From NCBI GenBank assembly GCA_039707655.1, contig CM077676.1, positions 429,823,379 through 429,887,378 of the forward strand: a stretch of 64,000 nt of DNA, read 5' to 3'. A program made the position numbers and the translations under genes. Of this stretch, positions 1 through 10,470 are shown in pieces (the stretch's first letter is position 1; each line of letters starts with the position of its first letter). The DNA is from Elymus sibiricus (lineage: Eukaryota > Streptophyta > Magnoliopsida > Poales > Poaceae). A model generated the notes under the pieces. The model had not been told where the DNA came from and made no database searches. It was given only the letters and a program-made list of their open reading frames with translations.

Positions 1-2474
1 ATTGCATGAAGAGAGACTTCTTGCAATCAGCCTTAGGACGTTCCTGCTCCGGCAAATTAGGCATCAACTCATCACGCTCATAGTCTGAGTCATACTGCTG
101 AGCCATCAATCCTCCGTCGTCATAGCCGGTATTGAGAAACCGGAGAGGGTCATCATCCTCCTCCATGAGATCATCCATTATTGCTTCTTCGACGGGGGCG
201 ACGATGTCATCAGCCACTAATGGTGCCTCTTCCTCATGTCGTCCGCTATCACCCGGCACGGCAGGCGCTGGTAATTGGGTAGGTGGGGTGGTGTTCATAC
301 CTTGCTGAGGCGTTGTCGTTGGTGTGTTCCCGACCGCCTCCACACGAAGGAGACTCTTCGGCCACAACAGCATCTAACTCTTGCAATCGCCAATCCGCGG
401 CGGAGTCTCGTCGTCATCTCCCCCGAGTGGTACCGGAGGAGCCAAACTCTCGTGGCCCGCTATGACACTGGCCAAGGAAACCTTGAAGACGCCAGGGGGT
501 ATCGGCCGGCCATGGAACAAGCGTTCCTTTGGCTTCACTATCGTTGCCTTTCCCACGTCCACCTTCTGGCCGCAGATGGTGTACAATATGGTGCACGGGG
601 TTTCGTCGGCCTGCGAAGACATGTCTGCGACGTCAGACATCCGAAAGGCAACGGAAACGGAATATTATATATATGTTGAAGATGGTGTGACACGTAGTTA
701 CCGTGAGGGCGTCGAGCTCAGCCAAAGATGAAGCCCCGCCGAGCACGCCAGAGACGGAGGACGGGCTGCTATGAGCAGGTGCGGGAGCAGGTGCGGTTGC
801 CTGAGCAGGTGCTGGTGTGATGTGCACCGAGTTGCTCCCGACGAAGCTGGGAACGGGAAAGTCCGCTGCCCCTTTATCTGGATTTTGCTTCGTCCAATCG
901 ATAACAGCCGGAATCAAGGTAGTAACCGAAGCTGCAAATTCTTGTCTGAAGGCATCCAACGCTGCATTGACTGCCTCGCGGAGTAACTCAGGTCGTATCG
1001 CTTCTTTGGTCTCAGCTGTTTCTTATCGACCGCAATCGCAACCTTCTTGTCGATGTTCACTTCATTTAACCTCCGTCTCTGTCTTCTGTCCTCCGTGTCC
1101 TCGTGGTAGTAGAACTTCCACGTGGCGCCGTCTCTGATGGCGTGCACATGTCCATACGACGGCGGCTTGTCCTCCGGGACTCCTTTCATTATGTTCAAGG
1201 CCCGGTTAAAAGGGGTGTCCCACTTGGGCCTCGTCGCCGACTGAGACGAGTCGCTTTCGGCCTCAAGCTTGTGTTGCTCTTTCTGCAAAAGGAACATGGA
1301 TCGTTTACAAATGTGACTAAACGTGCAGTCGAATTGATCAGAAGCTAAAATAAGGTGGTAAAATAATAATTACCAGTAGTCTCATGAACTCCCTTGTGGG
1401 CACGTCCGTTTCGAAAACCTTATTTACTGGGTCCCACCTGTACGGGGCCCTGATGAAGTCATGTTCCTGCCGGACGGTGAACTCCGCCAAGGGGTCTGGG
1501 AGCCCCAGTCTTTCACGTTCCGCGTCCTCCTTGGCCCATATGTGCCTCTTGCCCGCGTAAACACGGCTTCCAAGGCGGTGGTTCCCCATGTTCCTTTCCT
1601 CAAGCCCCTTCATGTACTCAGACTTTTCCTTGGCAGCTTGGGCGGCGCAATTCGCCTTGAATATTTCGAAGTCCGATTCCGTAAGTCTCGGATTTTGTTT
1701 AACAATCTCGGAGTAGGGTTCCTTTTTCTTAATCGCTCGTTTCACCCTTACTTTCCAGGCGGACAGCGCGTTGCTAAACTTGCCCATGGCTTTGTTGTTT
1801 ATCTTCTTCATGGCTTTGTCTTGCCACGGTTCTTTGGTATCATCCCGGCCGGGGAACAGGAATCTCTGGTGCAACTTCGTTAGGAGCAAGTGCTCCATAT
1901 TTGGTATCTTCCTTAAGGCTTCGTCGTTGATGCTAGCGGTTTCCCGTAGGATGCATCCTATTTGATTGCCGTAGCAACTGCGCTCTTTCTCCGGCTCTGA
2001 TGGCTCGAAAGTGCCGGGGTGCACCGCCGTGACCACCAGTCTTCCGGTGCCGAGCTGGTTTGGGCGTCGTACCCTCTTTGACTCCGGTTGTTTACCTTCT
2101 AATTCGCCAGCATCGTTGCCGGTCTCGGCGCCGGTGTCGGTGCTGGTGTCGGTGCCGGTGGTTTCGTTGTCGATGTCGATGTCTTGGTCGGCTAAACTAC
2201 CACCCTCCGTTGTGACAAGGGGGTCCTGCGACGACCTTCGTGCATCCAGATAGTCGAAGAAGGTGTGTGCTTCCTCGTAGACATCTTCGGGGTTACCAGA
2301 ACCCCCGGCTTCGTCGTTGTTAGCCAGGTTTCCTACGATTAAGTCTGCTTGTTTAATTCTAGACCTAATAAAATGAATAACGACATTAAAAGAAGGGCCT
2401 ATGTTTTGCCAGAATGTTGATTCATTCCCGTTTCGGAAAATCCCGGGCACTCGATATGTCCTAGTTTCTAGCAC
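1..2474 (-). pseudogene. CACTA second gene (plant transposase-like protein), 3' end outside window
   Basis: Three minus-strand exons can be read: 2474-1374, 1282-702 and 610 to beyond position 1, with GT/AG junctions at 1373/1283 and 701/611. Exon 1 has a basic region (SAWKVRVKRAIKKKEPYSEI, about 2/3 through) and the YAGKRHIWAKEDAERERLGL block typical of the Ptta/En/Spm protein family. Exon 3 has the TPCTILYTICGQKVDVGKA block that precedes an Ulp1-like domain in related elements, then an acidic linker. It is broken: a 1-base loss near 1018-1026 shifts frame before the AIRPELLREAVNAALDAF segment, and an in-frame TAG lies at 374-376 where relatives have Trp. The true start is uncertain; 2474 is the first ATG. 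Function in these elements is thought to be transposition support. No intact product is possible. Confidence 0.75.
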
Positions 2475-2576
2475 AAGTCATGCCGAAATTCATGACCTTT
2501 GCTAGAAAGTAGACAAATCAAGCGCCTGAAATTTGCCGGAACGGAAATTAATCAACATTCCGGCAAAACATAGGCC
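2396..2576. repeat. Imperfect inverted repeat at the 5' end of the CACTA gene
   Basis: Arms 2396-2439 and 2533-2576 are inverted copies of about 44 bases with a handful of mismatches (outer ends GGCCTATGTTTTGCC and its complement), separated by about 93 bases that include the putative start codon of the CACTA gene. Transcribed from either strand it would fold into a long stem. Confidence 0.7.
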
Positions 2577-3326
2577 ACTCGGAATCATTCCCTGCAAAAA
2601 AGAAAATGCCTCTGCTTGCAAATACAAAATGCAAGATAGCTAGTACTCAAAGCAGATTATCTTGTAGTACACTCAAAGCAGATCATCTTGTAGTACACTA
2701 AATGCAAGATATCAATTTACATATATATCATATACAAGAGAGGAAAATTCAAGTCAAAAAAGTACTGATATTACACTAAAAATACTCCCCCCCTCTCTCT
2801 CTCTCAAACTAGGGTTTCACATAGCAGCAGCAGTATTTCAAATCATTGTCTTATTTTTATTTTCACATAGTACCATCTATCTATCTATCTATCTATACCT
2901 ATACTAATTAGGCACTCCCAAGAAATTACCACGTTAATTAGAAAATACGAGCCATTTATTTGGTGGGACCAAGTTATTACGGTGTAGATTAATCCCTTCA
3001 TAATCCTCTATTGGTTTCCATCTCACAAAAAAAACAGACAATCTTCCTGTAGAAAAAGAGATCGACCCATATAAAAAACACTCCAAGGCAAAAAATTGTT
3101 CGTTGGTTGTAGAAATAGAATCCACCTATTACACGATTCTACTACCAATCCACGTTTCTTCCTCATCTATTTAAACCAATCTCTATCTATTTCGGAGAAA
3201 AAAAACTTTCCCTGCCAGCTGATTTCAATGCATATTTAGAAAATTCCATGGTAGTTAGAGCAATCTCTATCTCTTTCATAAAAATAAAAGGAAGGAAAAA
3301 AAAAGTCTATCCAATCGTCTTCTAAT
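2577..3326. other. Unassigned AT-rich stretch with simple repeats
   Basis: No gene recognised. It holds a direct repeat around 2640-2705 (two copies of TACTCAAAGCAGAT followed by ATCTTGTAGTACACT), a CT-run near 2793-2806, and an (ATCT)n microsatellite at 2875-2896. It probably belongs to the 5' region or an intron of the CACTA second gene. The last 8 bases (3319-3326, CTTCTAAT) are the left target duplication of the hAT-like element. Confidence 0.5.
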
Positions 3327-4721
3327 CAACGAAAAAAATAGCGCGCTATTTCGGCGTTTAAACTTCGGTATAGCGTATTTGTGGGTACCACGTTACGTTT
3401 TAGTCATTTTACACGCTATGACGCTATTCACGCTATAGCATGCTACAACGGCGCTAAACGCAAAAAAATTGTAGCGTTTTTAGCGCGGATCGATCGAAAC
3501 AGAGCAGACGCTCGGCAAATAGCAACCCAGCCGGCATCGGCCCAATGCAATGCAACAGTCGGCCCATCATCCAACCATCTAATGCCCTAACTTGACAGGT
3601 CGTCGACACCACTCAAAAAAAAAAAAAAAAAAGACAGGTCGTCGACAACACAACACTCACAATCCCAGTTTTCCTCTTTCCTTTTCCCACCCAGGTCGTG
3701 GCTAGGACGGCGGCGGCGGCGGCGTTTCCAACTCCCGCAACTGCTGCCGATGCCAGCCATGCCGCCGGCGCCGGCGCCGGCTACTCAGCCACCAGGTGTG
3801 TTAGGCGCCCAACCTCTCTTCGCTACATCCCCGTAGATTTAGTCCACGGTCCACCGCGCAGGGCTGCGAGAAGTGAGGAACACGGCCGTTGGCACGCCTG
3901 CAGCGCATGCCCGGGCCTTCCCGCAACAGCCTCATCCCTAAAGATTGCATGGACGGTCTTAGAAGTCAGACCCCGCGCCGGCATCGAAGCCATCAGACAT
4001 GGCGGAGACGCGAAATGGGCTCTCCATTGGCTGGACAGTAGCGAGAAGGTGGCACCCTGCGGAGGCCGTTGTAGGCTTAGGAGGCGGCCAAAAAATGTAG
4101 TCATGTAGATAGTTTTGTCATGTGTACTGGTGTAATGTGTAGTGGTGTTCATTGAATATGCTCTTGTCCTCCATTAAGAAATAAGAACTGTGTATCTTTC
4201 CTTTTGTCATCTGATCTGTAGTTCTGTACTTCCTCATGTTATTATCTTTGCAGATTGTTTTCTATTTTAGATGGTCACAACTCAATATGCTCCTGTTATT
4301 AACTATGTTCATTGAACAAATGCGCATGTCTCCTTTGGTGATTTGCCTTGTTGGCTAGTTCTATCTTCAAACTGCTATGTTATATTATTGTTGTCATGTT
4401 GCTGGCTGTTGTTGTTGCCCTTCTAGACTTTTGGACAAGTACTTACGTATGTGGCCCTATGGACTCTTGTATAGCAATGTTTCACCATCTAGTTCATTTT
4501 AAAACTGCTATGGTGTATTGTTGTTGTTGTTCATCTTAACTAGTTATGCATATATAGCTCTAGGACAAAATTTTAGATGTTGAAATCCTTATTCTATGTG
4601 ATATATTAGGTATTTTTTTCGAAACGCTATTTTGAATATAGCATGCTATAGCACGTAATAACTTATATAGCATTTGGAGAAGGGCCACGCTATTTTAGAT
4701 AACACGCTATTTTTTTCGTTG
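3327..4721. mobile_element. Complete non-autonomous hAT-like DNA transposon
   Basis: Perfect 17-bp terminal inverted repeats CAACGAAAAAAATAGCG bound 1395 bases, with similarity continuing to about 23 bp. The element is flanked on both sides by the identical 8-bp word CTTCTAAT (3319-3326 and 4722-4729). An 8-bp target duplication together with termini starting CA is the hAT superfamily pattern. Both ends are rich in subterminal CGCTAT/ATAGCG words (3340-3490 and 4617-4710), as hAT transposase binding regions often are. No transposase is encoded. The middle (about 3480-4110) is much more GC-rich than the ends, suggesting captured sequence. No family name could be assigned. Confidence 0.85.
3698..4108 (+). 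other. GC-rich cargo with open frame inside the hAT-like element
   Basis: A 136-codon open frame lies inside the hAT-like element, Ala/Arg-rich, with no motif I recognise. Base composition contrasts sharply with the AT-rich ends. It follows a short GGCGGCGGC tract. It may be a fragment of a host gene exon picked up by the transposon, but the open frame may equally be chance in GC-rich DNA. No function is proposed. Confidence 0.25.
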
Positions 4722-4729
4722 CTTCTAAT

Positions 4730-7060
4730 TAGAACGATCTCTATTCCCTCAAAAAAAATAGAACGGTCTCTATATAGAAACGTTCGATCAATTATGACCT
4801 GCTCCGCGTAGATTCCTCCATCACGTATACCTAGACCATGTCCTTGCAGCAGCCGCCTTCCTCATCTTTCCCCGCGCATCACATCCATCTTGCCTTCAGC
4901 TTTATCCCATGGTAACCATTGTTTCCCTCACTTCCCCATCTCCCGGCAATTGTTACTTCTCCGCACTCGATTCTACCACTATGTGACGGCGCCATCTTTT
5001 TACTCCCGCCCAATCTCCCGGTGTCTGCGACCCGCCATGCACACACCCCAGCTCCGCCGCCCGCTAAAGACTAGCGCAATCTGCCTTGCCAGCTCACGGC
5101 TATCACCATGGAGGACGGAGGGAATGAGGAAGCCGTGCATGTGTCGGGCCGTCTGTGTGTGTTGCCACCGCCTCTCAGAGCGGGTACAAGCCTGCTGCGC
5201 GGCCTGCCTCGAGCGGCGCACATGACTGGCGGCCGAGACGTTAGTGACGCCAAGACATCGCCCAATGGAGGAGCACGAGCAGGGCCGGGAACATCAGTGT
5301 GGCCTGAAGCTCTGAGATGCTAATTCAGGTGTACTGCAACTAACAGCAGCTAGACTCCTAGGAAGATGAAATCAAGCTAAGGTATTCCTTCCAGCACAAC
5401 ACTAGCGTATGCAAAGTGATCCTTTCCTATTCAAATATCATCTGTTTGAGGTAATGGTAACAGCAAGAAGATACTTTTCTATGGCGTTGTTAATTCTATT
5501 GACCACACTGTAGAGATTTAAAACAGAAAAAGGATAAAATAATATATCAATTCAGAAAAAATATCGTTGGAGGTATTGTTAATTTTAAATGCCCTCAATC
5601 GAAATACTATGCATTGGACACACACACTGAAGGAACAATAGCTGATGGCCCGTAGAGCTTTTTTATTAGATGCTATGAAAATTCGTATTGCCATATATGA
5701 TTCTTAGACCTTAACACTGCGAGTGTGCATTAGTGGACAGCAAGAACATATTATTGTGTCATGCAATTTCTGAACAATATTTGCATGCAGTGCCCCAGAA
5801 TCAAAACGTGAAGAAAATAAAACGGGTGAAGAGCTACTGATCGATATCAGTGATGGGTATCTGGGGAAGGAGAGTGCCAAGAATGGTGTCAACATGCCTT
5901 AAGTAAGAACTGATCCATACAACCTTCTCTTTTTGTTAATAGCATAGCTATATGTTGGAATTTTGCTCATGTTCATACTTACATGTAGAATATTTCTGAA
6001 ATAGTTCTGTCCTAGACTTGCATATTCAAATTTAATGTATATTATGCAACATCACCTGTCTGGATCTTCATTAATAATTAACTTCTTATGTATGAAAATG
6101 TCATGATATATGTGACCAAACCAGGCAACAACGGAGTGGTCTCAACTTTAAGCTTGGATACTTCGACTGATGTATTTCCATACAAGTATTTGCTGAACAA
6201 ATGAATAGATCTTGGATTTGATGTTTCCTCTGTATTGTTACCTTCTTGCTGTTACCATTGCATCCATGCATAAATAAACGTTGATTCCTTGATAACTTTT
6301 AGTACATTCACGGTGAAAGGAAGCAATAGGAATTTGAGAGGAACTGGCGAAATATCACTTCGTAACCTCCTTTTAGGTGAAATTTATCTTCTCTACGATG
6401 TTATTAATCCATGCAAGGATCAGTCAATCTAAAATTTGCTTGACCGCCATTGCAACTGGCCACCGTGGTGATGGCAGGTTCATCACACTACCGCTTCTTG
6501 GGTTGAATGCCGTTGCTGCACGGCCGGTTGACATGGAGCGCCAACGCAAAGGTGTGTGCACGCGCTACCTTATTCCCGTGCTTCCCGTCGCAGGTGCCGT
6601 CTTGCCGTGAAGTTTTGGATCTAGGCGTACATGTGATGGATTTCTAAGGCATCACGTACATATGGTTTTCCCATTGACTGATTTTGAGTTTATTCATTAC
6701 GAAGTAATTATTGGGTTAGTTTAGGTGAACAGAATTTTTGGTTTGGTTTTTAAGTAAGTCAATGCAATTCGTTTTGAGTAAGTCTTCAACCTTGACTGTT
6801 TCTCACGTGCTTCTTATATGTGGATTGTGTTTCTCATGTTCTTTATTATACCTGAATATTTCATAATTTTGTGTTTTTTTAAAGATTTTAACAGATTGAT
6901 TTTTATTTTCACATTCTAACCATCAATAAGCGGTTGATTTTTTCTATCCGGGGTTTATAATTTTAATTATGTATGTTTTCCATATTTCCAGTTATTTCTT
7001 TCAAGGGCGATTAGTCGATTGGTGAGGCTGTCAATGTATGTCTATGGTTCGTCTCCAGGT
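4730..7060. other. Unassigned region with exon-like islands
   Basis: No protein family recognised. A GC-rich island at about 4890-5330 has the look of a gene 5' end. A short exon-like block at about 5790-5899 is preceded by TTTGCATGCAG and ends in a stop; read on the plus strand it encodes SKREENKTGEELLIDISDGY among other residues. A third island lies at about 6440-6610. The rest is AT-rich, intron-like DNA. This could be a decayed gene or gene fragments carried in the CACTA element. No coherent gene model could be built. Confidence 0.3.
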
Positions 7061-7434
7061 AAAAAAGTATTTCCCCGGGCTAGCATCATTGTTGGAGACG
7101 GGTTATAGTCTCCAACTACTCATGTTTCAGACAATAGACTTTGCATGCTAATATAAATTGTTCACGCAATGATTCTATTTAACCTTTTTTACAGTTGGAG
7201 ACCGAGTTGGAGCAGAACTTGTGGATGTCATTAAGTTTTAATGACCTGGAGTCCGTGGATGTAATGAAGCCCAAGCTAAATATTGTGTAATAATCTGAGT
7301 CAAATTTGTTTTTTTAGTTTTTGTACATGTGTATGAGTGTATTTTGGTATTAGAAGTTTCAAAAATTTTATGGTAATATGAATGTTAATTTGTAGTAACT
7401 ACATATATAGGGTGGCAGATAATGGATATGAGGC
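7061..7434 (+). other. Possible terminal exon remnant
   Basis: After a pyrimidine-rich stretch ending TTTTTTACAG, the segment 7195-7290 reads through an acidic peptide beginning LETELEQNLWMSLSFNDLES and ending in a stop, followed by AT-rich DNA. This resembles a last exon plus 3' untranslated region. The repeated word GTTGGAGAC/GTCTCCAAC occurs nearby on both strands (7101-7115 and 7194-7203). The family is unknown. Confidence 0.2.
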
Positions 7435-7500
7435 ATGTGCATGGTCGTAAATATCATGGTTTTTTCTGAGACCTCAACATATATTTCCGACCATGCACAT
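7435..7500. repeat. Short stem-loop, 20-bp stem
   Basis: Positions 7435-7454 and 7481-7500 are inverted copies of 20 bases with one mismatch (arm ATGTGCATGGTCGTAAATAT), loop 26 bases. The right arm overlaps the first copy of a 21-base direct repeat (ACATGGATATTAAACCCAAT plus G) at 7497-7517, whose second copy is at 7591-7611. Confidence 0.7.
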
Positions 7501-7511
7501 GGATATTAAAC

Positions 7512-8130
7512 CCAATGGCAAGACACTTCATTTCATATTCATTTCATATTCTATTATTTCATATAAAATTTTCATTTTAAGTACGATACGACATGGATAT
7601 TAAACCCAATGTCCGGCAAGACAAGAAGAAAGTTTTCCAACAGAAAATACGGGAGTTCTTAATTTCCTTACTCCCCGTAAATAAAACGGAAATGATTAGC
7701 TTCAACCAACTGATCTTTCATCCCCCATCCGCCTCCTCACGCTTGCGACGCGTGTCCTCGTGGGACCAGCTCGTTCTTATCCTCACGCCAACGACCACGC
7801 CTCCCATTCCTGAAGCTTCTTGGTGGAATCGTTTTCTTCTCCTTTCGTCCACCCCGTCTGCTTCCATCTCCCCCCACTCTCTCTCCTTGAGCCGGCGCTG
7901 CTCGTCCATCTCTCTCATCTCCCCTCTCCTCCATACTATGCTGCTGCATCAGGGACAAGTCTGGCAAGATTCAGATCGACGGTGGCCGTCTGCCTCACGC
8001 ATGGGACATGCCTTGTTGGCCAAATCCATTGCATGCCTACTTCAAGGCTCCGGCGTTGTAGGCTAGGCCCCGGATGCTACATGCGTGTGTTACTCACCAT
8101 CGAGGTTTGGATGAAATTCACTGCATGATA
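7512..8130 (+). other. Unassigned, moderately GC-rich, pyrimidine-rich stretch
   Basis: Contains a plus-strand open frame (7593-8066) and overlapping frames on both strands, with long CT-rich runs such as those around 7860-7935. It looks like a promoter/leader plus first exon of a grass gene, but no domain is recognisable and the frames are probably chance. It leads directly into the hairpin-type tandem repeats. Confidence 0.25.
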
Positions 8131-8156
8131 CTACAAGTGCTTCAGGCGGAATTTTC

Positions 8157-8409
8157 GCAACAAAGGTCTTGTTGCAGGAATACGGAGAAGAGGTCGTAAA
8201 TGTTGTAATTTTTGGAACAAGGGTCTTGTTGCAGGAATACATAGAAGTTTTTTTTTTTTTGCAACAATGGTCCTGTTGCAGGAATGCATAGATGAGGCCG
8301 GAGAGGTTGTTGCATTTTTTTGCAACACGGATCTTGTTGCAGGAATCTAGGGAAGAGGCCGGAGATGTTCTTGCAATTTTTGCAACAATGGTCTTGTTGC
8401 AGGAATACG
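8157..8409. repeat. Five tandem copies of a hairpin-forming unit
   Basis: The word CTTGTTGCAGGAAT, or a one-base variant, recurs at about 8168, 8225, 8273, 8333 and 8393 (spacing 48-60). Most copies are preceded by GCAACAA..GG, so each unit can fold on itself (TGCAACAA with TTGTTGCA). A poly-T run separates copies 2 and 3. A diverged sixth echo (GTTGTTGCGGGAAT) lies at about 8543. Such arrays occur next to transposon termini in Triticeae, but the parent element was not identified. Confidence 0.75.
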
Positions 8410-8690
8410 ACAAAGGGAACAAGGATTACCAGCCCCCGCGCGCCGGCGGCAGCTGATTTTTTGCGGTGGTTGGGGGCGGCGCCGCGCTGGGCGCAGCTCT
8501 GTCGGGGACGGTGGACAGGGCAGTCTGTTTCTGAAACAGAGCCGTTGTTGCGGGAATTAAAGAGGGGTCAGCCGGCGCGAGGTGGTTACATCGAACGGCT
8601 GTTAGCGCTCTGATCCAACGGTTGTCCAACCGGCGGATCATTATAACGCGTCTGCCGGCCGACGCGTAGCGCCGCCCTAAATAAAAACAG
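8410..8690. other. GC-rich block, possible transposon subterminal region
   Basis: Strongly GC-rich DNA ending abruptly at GCGCCGCCCT (about 8671-8680), followed by AT-rich sequence. The edge and the neighbouring hairpin repeats suggest the terminus of a DNA transposon, but no matching inverted terminus was found to the left. Open frames on either strand are considered chance. Confidence 0.3.
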
Positions 8691-9265
8691 TCTAAAAACT
8701 TCGTATATTTTATAATATAGGTCAAATTAAAGTAGTAGCTTATTAAACTAGCACGTGCGAATGGATTCACACGGGTTGGCGACTAGTTTAATCTAATATA
8801 CTTTCAAATATGCATTCTTTGCAAAGTACCATTTAATTTATCGCTAAGTAGGGTACTTTAGGTGAATTTCATATGACCAGGGGTACAATCATCTCTGTTT
8901 AATCTACCCTTCCTAGCATCTGTTTCTGCTTTCTTTAGGTGAATTTCATACAAATGAAACTTATTTAGTAGCAAAATGTTGACTTCAAACTATTTCAAAT
9001 AAATTTTATTAGTATTTTTATTAAATGCCACAAAATTTTATTAGATTTTTTTAATAAAATGTCACAAAAAGCAAACATGTTAAAATCTGTTGATTTGATC
9101 AGATTTGAATAATGTTTTTGATTAATGAATTAACTAAAATACTAAAAACTACATTCTTGACACTTGCAACTAAAATACTAAAATACTACATCGATCTGAA
9201 AGTAACCATTGGCAATTTCTGATTTGTTTTTTTTTTCAAAGTTTCAAAATTTGTACTGCCTCCTA
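8691..9265. other. AT-rich stretch, nothing recognised
   Basis: No gene or known repeat seen. A short inverted pair TATTAAACTAG / CTAGTTTAAT lies around 8742-8793. Runs of TTTATTAG and AAATACTA repeat loosely at 8998-9190. Confidence 0.5.
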
Positions 9266-9657
9266 GCTAGGGTTCCTACGTCGACAGAGAGGGAGAAGAG
9301 GGGAGGGGAGAGGATGGGGAAGAGGGGAGGGGAGAGGCTTACGGTGGTGAGGTCGATGGCGGCGGGTGGAGGAGGGGGCGGCGACGTCGTAGGCGGCTGT
9401 AGCGGGCGGAGGATGGGCCGGCGATGCAGAGGCGTCGATGAGCCTGGCCGCGGCGTCGGCGTCGGGACTCGGGCGACGGCGAGGTAGGGGCGACGGCGGC
9501 GGCGCGTAGGAGGGGGGGCGCGGGGTTGGGTTCGATTGAGAATGGGGAATGGGAGAGAGGGAGGGAGGGGCGCGGTGTAGTTAGTCAAACTTAGCAGTAG
9601 CGCGGGTCCTCCCAAACTGAGGGAATATCGCGGGAACAGTGCACAATAGGGAAAATC
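9266..9657. other. GC-rich, gene-5'-end-like block
   Basis: A purine-rich then GC-rich block with open frames on both strands (plus 9209-9487, minus 9244-9615) and low-complexity Pro/Arg translation. At 9587-9610 the word AGCAGTAGCGCGGG resembles a subterminal motif of some Triticeae CACTA families (from memory). It may be a captured exon near a transposon end. No coding function is supported. Confidence 0.25.
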
Positions 9658-9661
9658 TATC

Positions 9662-10032
9662 CTACCATCTGGGGGTAGTTACCCCACATATCTCATATAC
9701 TATCATGTGATAATATATATACTACTTTATCATTGTAAGTATGTGCATATACTATATATAAGATACTTCAAGGTGAGTTACATGAAAAAATTGCAAGTTG
9801 GCCCATGGTTTATTATATTTGTGAAATACGTACATATTTATACATAAAAAAGAGCATACTCAAAATACGATACATACTACCTAAAAAATACGATACATAC
9901 TACCTAAAAAAATAAGATACATACTACCCAAATGTTCTTATATACTACATACTACGCGTACATACTCTCGGTTTTGACAGATATACTACATACAACATAC
10001 AAAACACAAGTGGTGGTAACTACCACTGGGTA
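9662..10032. repeat. MITE-like unit with palindromic ends
   Basis: The left edge (9662-9687) and right edge (10010-10032) share an inverted core GGTAGTTACC with diverged flanks, about 370 bases apart, enclosing AT-rich DNA. Inside are three near-perfect copies of an about 22-base unit ATACGATACATACTACCTAA at 9866-9930. A direct repeat TACATACTCTCGGTTTTGAC occurs at 9959 and again at 10030. No target duplication could be fixed, so MITE status is tentative. Confidence 0.4.
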
Positions 10033-10128
10033 CATACTCTCGGTTTTGACATATATTACATCATTTGACCGATAACGCGCACGGTTTACTGCGTATACAA
10101 AATAGATACATGAATAAATGATAGTTTC

Positions 10129-10470
10129 TCAGCATCGACGACGTTTAAGAATGATCTTCTTTACTTTCTTGTTCACCGTCGAATAATTGAGCCCCTCGTT
10201 GTGACTTTTCCTTTTCCATGAAGTACGATATTTCTTAAGTAATGTAGTCTTGATTCTTCTTTTGACGTATGCTTCATCGTCATCGTCATCTTTCCCCATC
10301 GGGTCGCCATACTGGTCGTAGTCTTCCTCGTTGGCGACTCCATCCATTCTGACAATGCTCCTTTTGCCTCTCCTCACGATAACACGGCAGGGATTGCTCG
10401 GATCGGTTATGAAGAAGCATTGTGTCACGTGCTTAGCGTGTACCCATGGCTCAGCTTTGGCGATGACGTT
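10129..10470 (-). pseudogene. CACTA TNP2-type transposase, C-terminal fragment
   Basis: The minus strand encodes the C-terminal end of a CACTA TNP2-like transposase: WVHAKHVTQCFFITDPSNP, then VVRRGKR-like IVRRGKRSIV, DGVANEEDYDQYGDP, an Asp-rich run, and a Lys/Arg-rich tail ending in a stop at 10129. The block is characteristic of the segment after the catalytic region in this family. The upstream catalytic part is missing because an LTR (starting 10471) cuts the gene; the frame runs on into LTR sequence only by chance. No catalytic residues are retained, so the fragment is inactive. Confidence 0.75.

Larger units (their letters stand above)
1..10470 (-). mobile_element. CACTA (En/Spm) transposon interior, left element
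   Basis: Two minus-strand coding remnants typical of Triticeae CACTA elements bracket this stretch: the C-terminus of a TNP2-type transposase (10129-10470) and a second CACTA gene (2474 to beyond the left edge). Gene order (TNP2 first, second gene downstream on the same strand) fits one element, but neither terminus is in the window and the roughly 7.6 kb between them holds a hAT element and unassigned DNA. Treating it as a single CACTA copy is an inference. The element is interrupted at 10470/10471 by the start of an LTR. Confidence 0.5.

Noticed and set aside
4890..5331. Intact host gene
   Set aside because: Short frames on both strands, no conserved domain, and no splice pattern linking the GC-rich island to a following exon with confidence.
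8157..8409. CRISPR-like spaced repeats
   Set aside because: Eukaryotic context, unequal units, linkers not unique spacers, no cas genes.
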